Part shown: one piece after another, positions 15,905 through 24,602 of the stretch
Layout of the letters: each line of letters starts with the position of its first letter
How positions within the stretch are numbered: the stretch's first letter is position 1
Source: [Clostridium] innocuum
GTDB lineage: Bacteria; Bacillota_I; Bacilli_A; Erysipelotrichales; Erysipelotrichaceae
DNA length: 64,000 nucleotides
Assembly: GCA_012317185.1 (NCBI GenBank)
Contig: CP048838.1
Location: forward strand, 4,464,001 to 4,528,000
Direction of reading: 5' to 3'
Made by a program: the position numbers and the translations under genes
The notes under the pieces: generated by a model
Seen by the model: the letters and a program-made list of their open reading frames with translations, nothing else
The model's database searches: none
What the model was told of the DNA's origin: nothing

Positions 15905-17132
15905 ATTTTATATGCAGTTTTTCTTCAGGAAAATAAAGCTTTGATTCCTCTTTTAAATCAGCTCTTGTTAATGCACGAACAATATCACTGGCCTTTGACA
16001 GCTCCTTAACCTTGCCGCTTTCCTCAAGTACCCAGATATTATGTCCGCTTTCATTGCTCTTATAAGGAGAATACGGCTTTTGTGAGACAACATCCTGATA
16101 AACATAATAGTCCGGATCGTATCCCAATGCCTGTACATGCAGCTGAATACGCTCTAAATCCTCCGGATTTTTCAGTGTTACATATTCAAACAGCTTTCGA
16201 TTTAAGAGTCGATAGGATATATCACGCAGGATTTCATCCCTGCAGGTTACCAGCTCAGAGAATCCATACAGGGCTGCGGATTCGTCCAGACGATACAACG
16301 CATCAATGCCCGCATCCGCTCCACAGAGGAATGGGTGAAACATTTTTACATCACTCAGATATTCAGGATGCAGAGCATACACCTCCTTCATCCTGCGAAA
16401 CAGGATAGAAAGCAGGGTTTCATAGCTGCGTGCCACCGGATGCAGATACACCTGCCAGTACATATGGTAACGGGCCATGATATAGTCCTCAACGCTATGT
16501 ATCCCGCTTGCTTTTACAACGATTCTTCCATTCTTTACACGTATTGTTCTCAGAATTCGCTCCAGATCAAATTTTCCATAGCTGGTTCCGGTAAAATAAG
16601 CATCCCGCAGAAGATAATCCATACGATCCGCATCCAGTTGACCGCTTACCAGCTGATTCATACATTCCTTTGCATGGCGGTACTGGATAATACTAGCAAC
16701 ATCCTCCGGCAGCCGCGCATCACAGGCGGCAAGTATCTGATGAATTTCGCTATTCTCCATGATGATTTTCACGGTGTACTCTTCATGCTTATACGTACTG
16801 ATTCCCTCAAAGGCGTGAGAAAACGGACCGTGTCCGATATCATGAAGCAGACCTGCCAGCATCACTACCGCCTTTTCGTAGTCACTCAATACCTCCCGCA
16901 GCTGATCAATTTCATAAACCATGCGCCGCACAATTTCATAAACCCCCAGAGAGTGGGAGAACCGTGAATGCTCTGCCGTATGATAAACCTGAAAATCTCC
17001 CCCCAGCTGATGGATCCGTCTCAAACGCTGCATTTCCTTTGCGTTGATGCAATCCCATACCACCTTCAGATCCACATGAATATAGCCGTGAATCGGATCG
17101 CGCAGAACTTTGGTTTCTTCTGTTTTAAGCAT
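15903..17132 (-). CDS. HD-domain phosphohydrolase (YwfO/dGTPase-like)
   Basis: 409 residues. The N-terminal LRDPIHGYIHVDLKVVWDCI and HSRFSHSLGVYEIVRRM match the YwfO-like HD family, and the metal-binding HD pair is in GLLHDIGHGPFSHAFE near residues 93-108, with the third metal ligand in SGQLDADRMDYLLRDAYFTG. Relatives hydrolyse dGTP or other nucleoside triphosphates. A GAGGGTGAG site precedes the ATG. It is a single-gene unit; its 3' end merges with an 87-base inverted repeat. Confidence 0.88.
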   Translation of the reverse strand: MLKTEETKVLRDPIHGYIHVDLKVVWDCINAKEMQRLRRIHQLGGDFQVYHTAEHSRFSHSLGVYEIVRRMVYEIDQLREVLSDYEKAVVMLAGLLHDIGHGPFSHAFEGISTYKHEEYTVKIIMENSEIHQILAACDARLPEDVASIIQYRHAKECMNQLVSGQLDADRMDYLLRDAYFTGTSYGKFDLERILRTIRVKNGRIVVKASGIHSVEDYIMARYHMYWQVYLHPVARSYETLLSILFRRMKEVYALHPEYLSDVKMFHPFLCGADAGIDALYRLDESAALYGFSELVTCRDEILRDISYRLLNRKLFEYVTLKNPEDLERIQLHVQALGYDPDYYVYQDVVSQKPYSPYKSNESGHNIWVLEESGKVKELSKASDIVRALTRADLKEESKLYFPEEKLHIK

Positions 17133-17249
17133 AATCTCTCACCCTCTTTTCTATTATCATTATACTATAAAGCGCTGTGTAATTATAACAAATTATGGAA
17201 TTTAGATAAGCCTAAGAATTAACTGATATAAATACCTGTGAGTAAAACA

Positions 17250-17285
17250 AAGAAAATCGGAGCCTCTATCCGATCTTCTTTTCTA
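17250..17285. terminator. Terminator, works in both directions
   Basis: ATCGGA (17256-17261) pairs with TCCGAT (17269-17274), flanked by AAAGAAA and CTTCTTTTC. It lies seven bases after the PstS-like gene on the minus strand. Confidence 0.7.
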
Positions 17286-17291
17286 TAAAAG

Positions 17292-18461
17292 CTATGAGCC
17301 TGCCACATATCCTGTTTTCTCAATCAGCTCTTTTCCTTCCTTTGACTGAATCCAGCTTAGAAACGGCTTCAGATTCTTATTCGTATTCCCCTTCACATAG
17401 ACAGCATAAAACGGACTGCTGATCGGATATGTATCCTTGCGGATATTTTCAACGCTCGGTTCAATGCCATCCACCTTCAGAAGACGTATTCCCTTGTTTT
17501 TCACCATCCCCTGCGTATAATAGCGGAAGGAATAGCCGATTGCATTTTCCCTGTTTTCGTATTCTGCAGTTTCCGTTACGATATCTCCCATACCGCTTAC
17601 CACATCCTTTTGCGGTGGCGACATCAATTTCTTTCCCTCCATAAAGCGCAGCAAAGCCGATTGCGAACCGCTTCCCTCCGGACGCTGGAAGGCTCGAATT
17701 CGTTCATCATTGCCACCGACATCCTTCCAATTTATGATGTTACCGCTGTAAATATCCTGAATCTGCTGTGATGTTAATGATTCCACCGGATTCTCAGAAT
17801 TCACAAAGAATACGAAGGCCTCCATACCGAGGGGAACCATGATAAGCTCTTTTCCCTCTTTTTCAAACAGTTCCCTTTGCTTATCGCTGGGAGCTGCCAC
17901 AAAAATAAGATCAGTATCACCCTTCTGTAGATTTTCATATGCTTCCGGGGTTGTTGTACATCGCACAATATCTGTACTATCATCATAGCCTTCCCTAGGA
18001 TACACTGCCTGCACGAAGGAAGCATACACCGGGTATAATGCTGTTGCGCCGTCAAGCCTTAAAAGTGGCTCCTGCATCAAATAGGAGCTTTTTTTATTGA
18101 GAACTGCCAGCTTATCACTATGAAACGGTTCATATTCAAACAAATCAACCTCACTTCGCATCACCTCAAACCGGCTCTGCCATGCATCATATGCAAAGGT
18201 CCCGCCCAGTATACAGATTCCCAGAATCACAGGGAGAATCAGTACAAGCTGTGTTTTCTTTTTCAGCCAGCACTGATTCCGCTGTTTTGATATCAGCATA
18301 CTCCAGAGGTAGACAAACACCATAATCACTGTAAACATAAAAACCGGTGACATATATCTATGTGCGGTTGCCCATGCAAGCATGAACGCAGACATTGAAA
18401 CTATCGGTAGTGCCACAATCGTTATCAGCGTAAGCAGTACGATACAGAATGCCCACATCAT
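17292..18461 (-). CDS. PstS-like substrate-binding protein fused to membrane helices
   Basis: 389 residues. Three hydrophobic segments (about 2-28, 36-56, 70-90) tether a C-terminal periplasmic-binding domain of the PstS type: RLDGATALYPVYASFV, the SLTSQQIQDIYSGNIINWKDVGG block and FQRPEGSGSQSALLRFM with its phosphate-contacting serines. Classical PstS has a lipobox rather than helices. No pstCAB genes follow, so it may sense rather than import phosphate, which is inferred. Its start overlaps the Nudix stop by four bases. Confidence 0.82.
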   Translation of the reverse strand: MMWAFCIVLLTLITIVALPIVSMSAFMLAWATAHRYMSPVFMFTVIMVFVYLWSMLISKQRNQCWLKKKTQLVLILPVILGICILGGTFAYDAWQSRFEVMRSEVDLFEYEPFHSDKLAVLNKKSSYLMQEPLLRLDGATALYPVYASFVQAVYPREGYDDSTDIVRCTTTPEAYENLQKGDTDLIFVAAPSDKQRELFEKEGKELIMVPLGMEAFVFFVNSENPVESLTSQQIQDIYSGNIINWKDVGGNDERIRAFQRPEGSGSQSALLRFMEGKKLMSPPQKDVVSGMGDIVTETAEYENRENAIGYSFRYYTQGMVKNKGIRLLKVDGIEPSVENIRKDTYPISSPFYAVYVKGNTNKNLKPFLSWIQSKEGKELIEKTGYVAGS

Positions 18462-18847
18462 AAGGCGTTCTCCTGAAGCATGTCCAGTATAGGTTGATCT
18501 GCTGCTTCAAATTGATAGCTGTAAAGCTCACGCGGCGTTACCAATGCATATTCATGATGGGCATGCAGATGAATTTCGCCACTTACGTATCTGCAAAGAT
18601 AGGCGTGTACAAGCAGTGTGCAATCCTCTCTGTTATCCTGGATCGTTGTAAGATATCTGTCGATATCCACACACAGCTCCAGCTCCTCCCTGATTTCACG
18701 AGCTACTGCCTGTTCCCGTGTTTCCTCCGGTTCTACCTTGCCACCGGGAAATTCCCAGATGTTCTCATGTACACCGCTGCTTCGCTTCGCAATGAGCAGA
18801 CGCTGATCCATGCAAATCACAGCACATACGATATCCTTAGTCTTCAC
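18458..18847 (-). CDS. Nudix hydrolase (MutT-like)
   Basis: 129 residues starting at GTG (18847), seven bases from GGAGGG; the open frame extends to a TTG at 18862 that would overlap the previous gene. The Nudix box is complete: GGKVEPEETREQAVAREIREEL near residues 37-58, cleaving nucleoside diphosphate-X compounds such as oxidised dGTP. The short length and the VCAVICMDQRLLIAKRS start are typical of MutT/8-oxo-dGTPase. It sits between a Tim44-like gene and the PstS-like gene in one operon. Confidence 0.9.
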   Translation of the reverse strand: MKTKDIVCAVICMDQRLLIAKRSSGVHENIWEFPGGKVEPEETREQAVAREIREELELCVDIDRYLTTIQDNREDCTLLVHAYLCRYVSGEIHLHAHHEYALVTPRELYSYQFEAADQPILDMLQENAL

Positions 18848-18849
18848 GC

Positions 18850-19608
18850 TTATTCCCTCCAATCTGTAAAATCCTCCGGATTCACATCCTCTTTTTGTCT
18901 GACATCATCCAGGTAAAAGGTATCCCCGATTCTTTGCAGCTTCCAATATTCCACAAAGGTTGATGTTTTCCGTTTACCTTCTATAATTGTTTGCGTCTGT
19001 GAATTTATGGTGTAATCTATCATGCTTCCTTCGATATACAGCCAGCAGGAATCCTGACTGTCATCGCGATAATCCTGAATGCCAACCACCGCACTTTTTA
19101 GCAGCTTGATATTATCCAGAACATTGCGCTCATTGCGCAGCTCCATCCAGGTAAGACGCATCTTCCACTGCTCGTACAAATGTTCTGTAAGATAAGGCTT
19201 CAGATCTTCAACATTTGTATTCGTCCATGCATCCTGTACATGATAGTAAATATCCTCTACCCGCTGCTTTATCAGCTTTTCATTCCAAATGCCATCCGTA
19301 TCTTCCATCCGATGCAGCAGGGCAGCACTTTGCTTTGCTTTCTTTTTCACTCTTCTACGATAGGCAAGCATCGGCATTGCAGGTATCAATACAAGCAGAC
19401 CTCCTATGGCAATCATAGAGAACATACTGCCAATCGGGTCATTGTATCCACGTCCGTAATAATGATTAGAATTCGTACTGCCTGATGAGGATCCGCCACT
19501 AGAGCTTCCACCACCGCCTCCGGAACCACCGCCTCCCGCTCTCGCATGCGCGGATAGCGGCAATAAAAGCGGCAGGATAATCAGGTAAACAAGGCATTTC
19601 TTTTTCAT
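18850..19608 (-). CDS. Tim44-like domain membrane protein
   Basis: 252 residues from the ATG at 19608 (AAAGGGTG upstream). A signal-like helix ends at AHA, then comes a Gly/Ser-rich low-complexity linker (about 25-48), a second membrane helix (about 62-82) and a C-terminal Tim44-like domain: VEDIYYHVQDAWTNTNVEDLKPYLTEHLYEQW. Proteins of this layout are membrane anchored with a small soluble ligand-binding fold of unknown role. First gene of a three-gene operon with the Nudix and PstS-like genes. Confidence 0.8.
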   Translation of the reverse strand: MKKKCLVYLIILPLLLPLSAHARAGGGGSGGGGGSSSGGSSSGSTNSNHYYGRGYNDPIGSMFSMIAIGGLLVLIPAMPMLAYRRRVKKKAKQSAALLHRMEDTDGIWNEKLIKQRVEDIYYHVQDAWTNTNVEDLKPYLTEHLYEQWKMRLTWMELRNERNVLDNIKLLKSAVVGIQDYRDDSQDSCWLYIEGSMIDYTINSQTQTIIEGKRKTSTFVEYWKLQRIGDTFYLDDVRQKEDVNPEDFTDWRE

Positions 19609-19769
19609 AGCAACACCCTTTACATGTTCATTATACAGGAAAAACATCAGATAACAAATCATGAAAACCAACAGTTTTTTAAGAATTGCTTCTTGGCGCA
19701 ATTCATTCTCTTTCTCTGTTCACAAACATGCATATGTGCTATATTTAAGATAAGAATGGAGGGATAGTC

Positions 19770-20762
19770 ATGAATGTAGCAACCATAGGAACAGGCTTTA
19801 TCGTTGACTGGTTTTTAACGGCAGTGCAGGAAAGTGCCAATATCAGCTGTGTTGCCATGTTTTCACGTAAGGAATCCTCAGCCCACAAGCTGGCAGACAA
19901 ATATGAAATTGATAAAATCTATACGAATCTGGATGATATGCTGAAGGATGAGGAAATCAATTTCGTCTATGTCGCATCACCGAACAGCCTGCATTTTGAG
20001 CATGCATTGAAAGCTCTGCAGGCAGGAAAAAACGTTATCTGTGAAAAGCCGTTCACATCCACGGTTGAGGAATTCGATCGTCTGGTTAAAGAAGCACAGG
20101 ATCGGCACCTGTATCTTTTCGAGGCAATCGTAACTGCACATATGCCAAATTATCTACGCATGAAAGAAGAGCTTCCACGGCTTGGTACCATTCGGATGGT
20201 TCAGTGTAATTTTTCTCAATACTCCAGCCGCTATGACAAGTTTCTGCAGGGGGAAACACCGAATGTATTCAATCCGGAATTCTCCGGAGGGGCACTTGCA
20301 GACATCAATATTTATAATCTGCATTATGTAATCGGATTATTCGGTAAGCCCAAAGCAGTGCACTACTATGCCAATAAACATGCAAATGGCATTGATACAA
20401 GCGGTGTTGTACTTATGCAATACGACGGCTTTCAGGCGGTATGCGTCGGCTGTAAGGATACCAGAAGTGAATGCATTGCACAGATTCAGGGAGAAAAGGG
20501 ATTTATCACCATGCGTTCGGAAACAAGCAGATGCGCCGCCTATACCATTCAGATCGGCAGGGAACGTGCTGAGCATCCTTCCATCGTGCAGAATGATGTA
20601 GCTCTGTATTATGAATTACAGGATTTCCGTGATATTTATAAGCTGGATGACTATGAGCGCTGTACACAGCTGCTTGCTTATTCAAGAACGGTTATGGAGG
20701 TGTATGAAGCTGCCAGAAGGGATGCCGGAATCGTATTTGCGGCAGACAGGAATGGATTATGA
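19770..20762 (+). CDS. Gfo/Idh/MocA-family oxidoreductase
   Basis: 330 residues. The N-terminal Rossmann fold begins ATIGTGFIVDWF (residues 4-15) and the family signature VICEKPFTSTVEEF holds the active-site lysine near residue 93. The C-terminal alpha/beta dimer domain shows FSGGALADINIYNLHYV, where related enzymes have their GGG.L.D.G.Y motif. These enzymes oxidise sugars or inositols with NAD(P). GGAGGGATAG precedes the ATG. It is coupled (ATGA) to a small DUF6483-like gene. Substrate not identifiable. Confidence 0.88.
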   Translation: MNVATIGTGFIVDWFLTAVQESANISCVAMFSRKESSAHKLADKYEIDKIYTNLDDMLKDEEINFVYVASPNSLHFEHALKALQAGKNVICEKPFTSTVEEFDRLVKEAQDRHLYLFEAIVTAHMPNYLRMKEELPRLGTIRMVQCNFSQYSSRYDKFLQGETPNVFNPEFSGGALADINIYNLHYVIGLFGKPKAVHYYANKHANGIDTSGVVLMQYDGFQAVCVGCKDTRSECIAQIQGEKGFITMRSETSRCAAYTIQIGRERAEHPSIVQNDVALYYELQDFRDIYKLDDYERCTQLLAYSRTVMEVYEAARRDAGIVFAADRNGL

Positions 20763-21124
20763 GTGTATTTGAAAACGACTGGATCATGCGGCAGATTGAG
20801 GGCATGACCGACATGCTGGGCAAGGTGCTTTTACATCGGGAGAAAAGTGAAATCAGGGTGGAGGAGGAGCTCAGTGATGAAGATGTGAAAAAATATCACA
20901 GACGGATACAGGCGCTGCTAAGGGAAAGGAAATACCCCGAAGCTGTACAATATTTACGTGGATATTTTGCGACCGGCAGTATGGAATATCTCAAGGTTGC
21001 ACTATCTGCGTTTGATCAGCTGAATTCTCTGAGCGAATCCGAGCTACAGGAAGGCGGCTATACACGGCAGGAGCTTTATAATGACCTGGAATTCATTACG
21101 CAACAATATGGTATCCACCTATAA
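20759..21124 (+). CDS. DUF6483-like small helical protein
   Basis: 121 residues, all predicted helical and charged, with no signal or membrane segment. The start FENDWIMRQIEGMTDMLGKVL is typical of a family of Firmicute proteins of unknown function (I recall it as DUF6483). Its ATG overlaps the stop of the oxidoreductase gene, so the two are translated together. Nothing suggests an enzymatic role. Confidence 0.65.
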   Translation: MSVFENDWIMRQIEGMTDMLGKVLLHREKSEIRVEEELSDEDVKKYHRRIQALLRERKYPEAVQYLRGYFATGSMEYLKVALSAFDQLNSLSESELQEGGYTRQELYNDLEFITQQYGIHL

Positions 21125-21244
21125 ACGAGCAAGACACGAATGAGCTTGCAATCATACTTCAGCGTGAAGTGGTACAAACTAAAAGGATACGTAAAAGCAG
21201 GAAATTCCTGTCTATGTCCTTAAAAACCAATACAGCTTTAGCGC

Positions 21245-21274
21245 AAAAGACGCAGGCCACAGCTTGCGTTCTTT
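21245..21274 (+). terminator. Weak terminator of the oxidoreductase pair
   Basis: AAAGACGCA pairs with TGCGTTCTTT (one bulge), followed by a poor T-run. It is 120 bases after the last stop. Confidence 0.4.
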
Positions 21275-21406
21275 ACGTTTCATAAACTTCAATTAAAAAA
21301 GCAGAAAAGAAAACGATCTCTATATGATAAACAAAATAAGCCTGTTTACAGAAGGACTCATTCATGATAAGGAACAGATATTGCGTTAAGGTGATTGCTT
21401 TCAAAT

Positions 21407-22513
21407 CTATTCCAAAGCAATAAACATCTCAAGCAGCTTCCTTCCATACTCCGTCCCACCCCATAGATCCTGCAGCTTTTTGTGTACTTCATCATCTGTA
21501 AGACCTTCTCTTCCGGCCTGACTCTCAATGATTTCTTGTATGACCGCCAGCCCGTCGCTGACATCGATATGCAAATGAATCAATTCTATTAGCGGACAGA
21601 TAAAACGTTCACTAAGTGTCATTTTGCTCCATAGACTGCGGGCAACCGTATGCAGCTCTCTTGGAATTTCCGGATTGGAAAGTCGTTTTCGGTACAGCTG
21701 AAACCAATGCTCGCTCTCATTCATGGCGATTCCGTACTTCGCTTTTAAAAGCTGTATCAAAAGACGAATATATGGGTCCAACCTGTTCTGAATTTCTTCA
21801 TCCTTCGCTGCTTCATATAAATAGGTATGCTGTTTTTCAAGTGCAAGAAATGCCATTGCATCTGCATAGGTATTCAGCAGATACCGCTTGCGATAAAAGT
21901 GGGAGCGAATATTTGTTAATGACGGTATCTTGGCGATTCCCGTATCTGTCACCACGTCTGCATCGACACTGCATTCATGAAACGATTCACTCGTAACCTC
22001 CATAATGGTGGATCCTGCTGCGCAGATGCGGTCAACAATCGTATCCGGTATGCGAATCACAGACAGGTTTTTCCTCTGTTGTTCATTTTTCGCATAATCC
22101 ATAAGCAGAGAGTGAAAGTATGCCCCTACACCCTCCACGTTCTCACAGCAAAGAACCATACGCCGGGAATCACTTTCCGTCCCCCATGCCATGGCTAGAA
22201 CCTTTGCGACATGGATTAGATTTTCTCTGCGGACTGATGTAGTCACTGCATCACATATATGCAAATATGCAAGAAGCATCGCTTCATCCGTTACAGGTGA
22301 AACGATATCTTCTATTTTAATGGTATGCAGTCTCTGTTGTTCATCATCTGAAACATCCAGTGTATAGGACTTTGCATCTTTCATTTTTTCGATCAGCATC
22401 GGATTTGTATCCGCAAGCACGATACGGCAGCCGCTATCATACAGCATTGGTACAACCAAACCTCTTCCCAATGCACCTGCGCCAAAATGGACGACCAGCT
22501 TCTTCTGTTTCAT
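21407..22513 (-). CDS. Mannitol-1-phosphate/fructuronate-type dehydrogenase homologue
   Basis: 368 residues from the ATG at 22513, which overlaps the stop of the cupin gene and has GGAAGGAG upstream. The fold is that of MtlD-type long-chain polyol dehydrogenases: NAD-binding VVHFGAGALGRGLVVPML at residues 6-23 and the catalytic region RKRYLLNTYADAMAFLA near 215-231. The catalytic Lys and Asn line up (K...LLN), but the residue three after Asn is Ala where MtlD has His. The substrate is probably a hexitol phosphate from the neighbouring galactitol-type PTS; the changed site makes this uncertain. Confidence 0.75.
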   Translation of the reverse strand: MKQKKLVVHFGAGALGRGLVVPMLYDSGCRIVLADTNPMLIEKMKDAKSYTLDVSDDEQQRLHTIKIEDIVSPVTDEAMLLAYLHICDAVTTSVRRENLIHVAKVLAMAWGTESDSRRMVLCCENVEGVGAYFHSLLMDYAKNEQQRKNLSVIRIPDTIVDRICAAGSTIMEVTSESFHECSVDADVVTDTGIAKIPSLTNIRSHFYRKRYLLNTYADAMAFLALEKQHTYLYEAAKDEEIQNRLDPYIRLLIQLLKAKYGIAMNESEHWFQLYRKRLSNPEIPRELHTVARSLWSKMTLSERFICPLIELIHLHIDVSDGLAVIQEIIESQAGREGLTDDEVHKKLQDLWGGTEYGRKLLEMFIALE

Positions 22514-23286
22514 GGTCGATACTCCTTCCATTGCTCCTCAGCCTCCTGTGGATGCGTTACAAAACGGAATCTTTCCGGATTATTCTCATACTGCGTATAG
22601 ATTGGTACCCCCTGCTCCAGATGAAATTCCGGATATGCTCTTGCTTTCAGAATTTCTAGCTGTGCAGGGTGATATTGTGTATTCTGCACAAAGGTGATAC
22701 TGCCATCCTTTACTTTTGGGAAAAATGCAACTCCCCTATGTGCGCGAACCTGCTCATAATCAAAACCATAATCACGGACACACCATGCACCAAACAGCAT
22801 GGCTCTGGAGGGATCCGCGTTGATTGTACAATGTGCCCACCCCGGCGGTACAATCACTACATCTTTGGTTCTGGCATGAACTGCAAAGCAACGCCCCGGA
22901 TCATCCCCGGCATATTCCTGCATATAGATATAGGCCTCCCCTGCCCAGATTTCATATACCTCACAGGTAGAGGCATTACATGAGGCTGACACCGCATGGA
23001 TATGCCCCTGAGAACGAACAGGCTCCTCCCCGATAACTCCTTTTTCAAAAATCATCGCGCCATACAAAAGATTGCGGTCAATTAAATCCTGCATATGCTT
23101 CTTTTTGGCTACATCCATTGCAACTGCATAAACAATGGACGGTCCTTCTGCATTCGGATCACTCAAGCTTGCACGTATATCATCCAGTCTACGCTTCTCT
23201 GTAAGCGGTCCTGTCGTAGCTACATCATATATAAATTCCATTTTATCCAGATCCACAGACAAATTCATTCCTGTATTCAATTTCAT
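22510..23286 (-). CDS. Cupin-type glucose-6-phosphate isomerase homologue
   Basis: 258 residues from the ATG at 23286 (eight bases from AGGAGG). It matches the archaeal-type cupin phosphoglucose isomerase family, with the metal site in GHIHAVSASCNASTCEVYE, near residues 95-113, and the later histidine in VPPGWAHCTIN. Reaction: aldose-ketose isomerisation of a hexose 6-phosphate. The enzyme is about 70 residues longer than archaeal forms at the N-terminus. In this polyol operon it probably acts on the oxidised product of the imported sugar alcohol phosphate (inference). Confidence 0.8.
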   Translation of the reverse strand: MKLNTGMNLSVDLDKMEFIYDVATTGPLTEKRRLDDIRASLSDPNAEGPSIVYAVAMDVAKKKHMQDLIDRNLLYGAMIFEKGVIGEEPVRSQGHIHAVSASCNASTCEVYEIWAGEAYIYMQEYAGDDPGRCFAVHARTKDVVIVPPGWAHCTINADPSRAMLFGAWCVRDYGFDYEQVRAHRGVAFFPKVKDGSITFVQNTQYHPAQLEILKARAYPEFHLEQGVPIYTQYENNPERFRFVTHPQEAEEQWKEYRP

Positions 23287-23464
23287 AATCATATCCTCCT
23301 ATACACGCACTCCTGCTTTCCTTACTGCGCTTCGCTTTCTCTGTGATACACTGTACGTTTTTATCCCATAACGGTTTATACACCCCGATAGACGCAATAC
23401 GGGATGCTTATCATACGTTAGCTTTTTTTCCTTCAACCTCTTTTTTACATTCCTTCCAAATGTA

Positions 23465-23508
23465 TGAAAAACCTGTCGGCATGCTGCCTACTGCACAGCC
23501 AACAGGCT
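23465..23508 (-). terminator. Terminator after the zinc dehydrogenase gene
   Basis: On the minus strand GCCTGTTGGC-loop-GCCGACAGG followed by TTTTT. It sits between the PTS/dehydrogenase genes and the cupin/MtlD-like pair, so the latter may be expressed at a lower level or separately. Confidence 0.65.
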
Positions 23509-23513
23509 TTTCG

Positions 23514-24527
23514 TTATAAATAAATGGCGATTTTGCTGTGATGGCGTCCATCCATTGCCTGTTCAAAGGCTGTCTGTACTGCTTCAAACGGGTATCTGCC
23601 CGTTATAATATCGCGCACTTGCAGGTGCTGTTCCCGAAACAATTTCAAAAGTCTGGGATAGGTATTCGTATAGCGGTAAGAGCCTATAATGCGAAGCCCC
23701 TGATATACAATATCCTTAAAGCTGATTTCCAAAGGACGATCACTGACACCGAGTTCCAGAAGTACGGCCTGCGGTATGCTATGCTGCAGAAATTGCTTCA
23801 CCACCTCACTGTTCCCGGTTGTATCAATGATGTGGGTAAACGGCTTCATAGATTCCAGTTCATACGCAGTTCCTATCAGAAACTGATCCTTTTTCATATG
23901 CAGACGCTCTCCTATGTCCCGCTTACTCTCATAAACATCCACTAGATGAATGCTCACCTCGGGATATAATTCCTGCATCAGCACTCCCATAAGCAGTCCG
24001 ATAGATCCTGCTCCTAAAATCACAAGCCTGCTTTCCTTGTGAAAGTCCAACTTTTCAATCGCGCTGTATGCAACAGATAACGGCTCCAGCAGCGCACCTT
24101 CTTCAAAGGACATGGAATCCTCCAGCTTATAGATTGAGCTTTGCGGCCACTTCACATATTGCTTTAAAGCTCCGCTGATTCCCTTGCTGGCCATGAATTG
24201 CAATGATTCACAGAAATTATAATCTCCTCTTTGACAGGCCTCGCAATGCCCGCAATAGCTCTGCGGCTCCACTGCTACACGATCTCCCTTTTGAACACCG
24301 CTTACAGCAGTACCGGTTTCTTTTACAATGCCGGCCATCTCATGTCCCAGCACCAGCGGATACTGTAAATCATGCGGCAGCGTTTCAGCCTGAAAGTAGC
24401 TGAGATCCGATCCGCAGATCGTAACAACCTTCACCTCAACAAGCACCTCATCCGCCTGCAGAGTTAGATCCTCCTGTACATCCGCAATGGCAAGCACCCC
24501 CTGCTGTTTCAATACTGCCTGTTTCAT
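23514..24527 (-). CDS. Zinc-dependent polyol dehydrogenase (MDR family)
   Basis: 337 residues from the ATG at 24527, five bases after GGAG. Medium-chain dehydrogenase layout: catalytic zinc ligands in TICGSDLSYF and LGHEMAG, structural zinc cysteines in CGHCEACQRGDYNFCE (near 88-103), and the NAD-binding VILGAGSIGLLMGVL. Close in pattern to galactitol-1-phosphate and sorbitol dehydrogenases. It begins 75 bases after the EIIC stop and ends just before a terminator. Likely job: oxidise the polyol phosphate delivered by the PTS. Confidence 0.87.
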   Translation of the reverse strand: MKQAVLKQQGVLAIADVQEDLTLQADEVLVEVKVVTICGSDLSYFQAETLPHDLQYPLVLGHEMAGIVKETGTAVSGVQKGDRVAVEPQSYCGHCEACQRGDYNFCESLQFMASKGISGALKQYVKWPQSSIYKLEDSMSFEEGALLEPLSVAYSAIEKLDFHKESRLVILGAGSIGLLMGVLMQELYPEVSIHLVDVYESKRDIGERLHMKKDQFLIGTAYELESMKPFTHIIDTTGNSEVVKQFLQHSIPQAVLLELGVSDRPLEISFKDIVYQGLRIIGSYRYTNTYPRLLKLFREQHLQVRDIITGRYPFEAVQTAFEQAMDGRHHSKIAIYL

Positions 24528-24602
24528 ACTATCTCCATTCTCCTGCTGTATACAGGTACAGCTTTCTTGCTTTCCCGTTGGATACTTCAAGTTTTTTACC
24601 CC

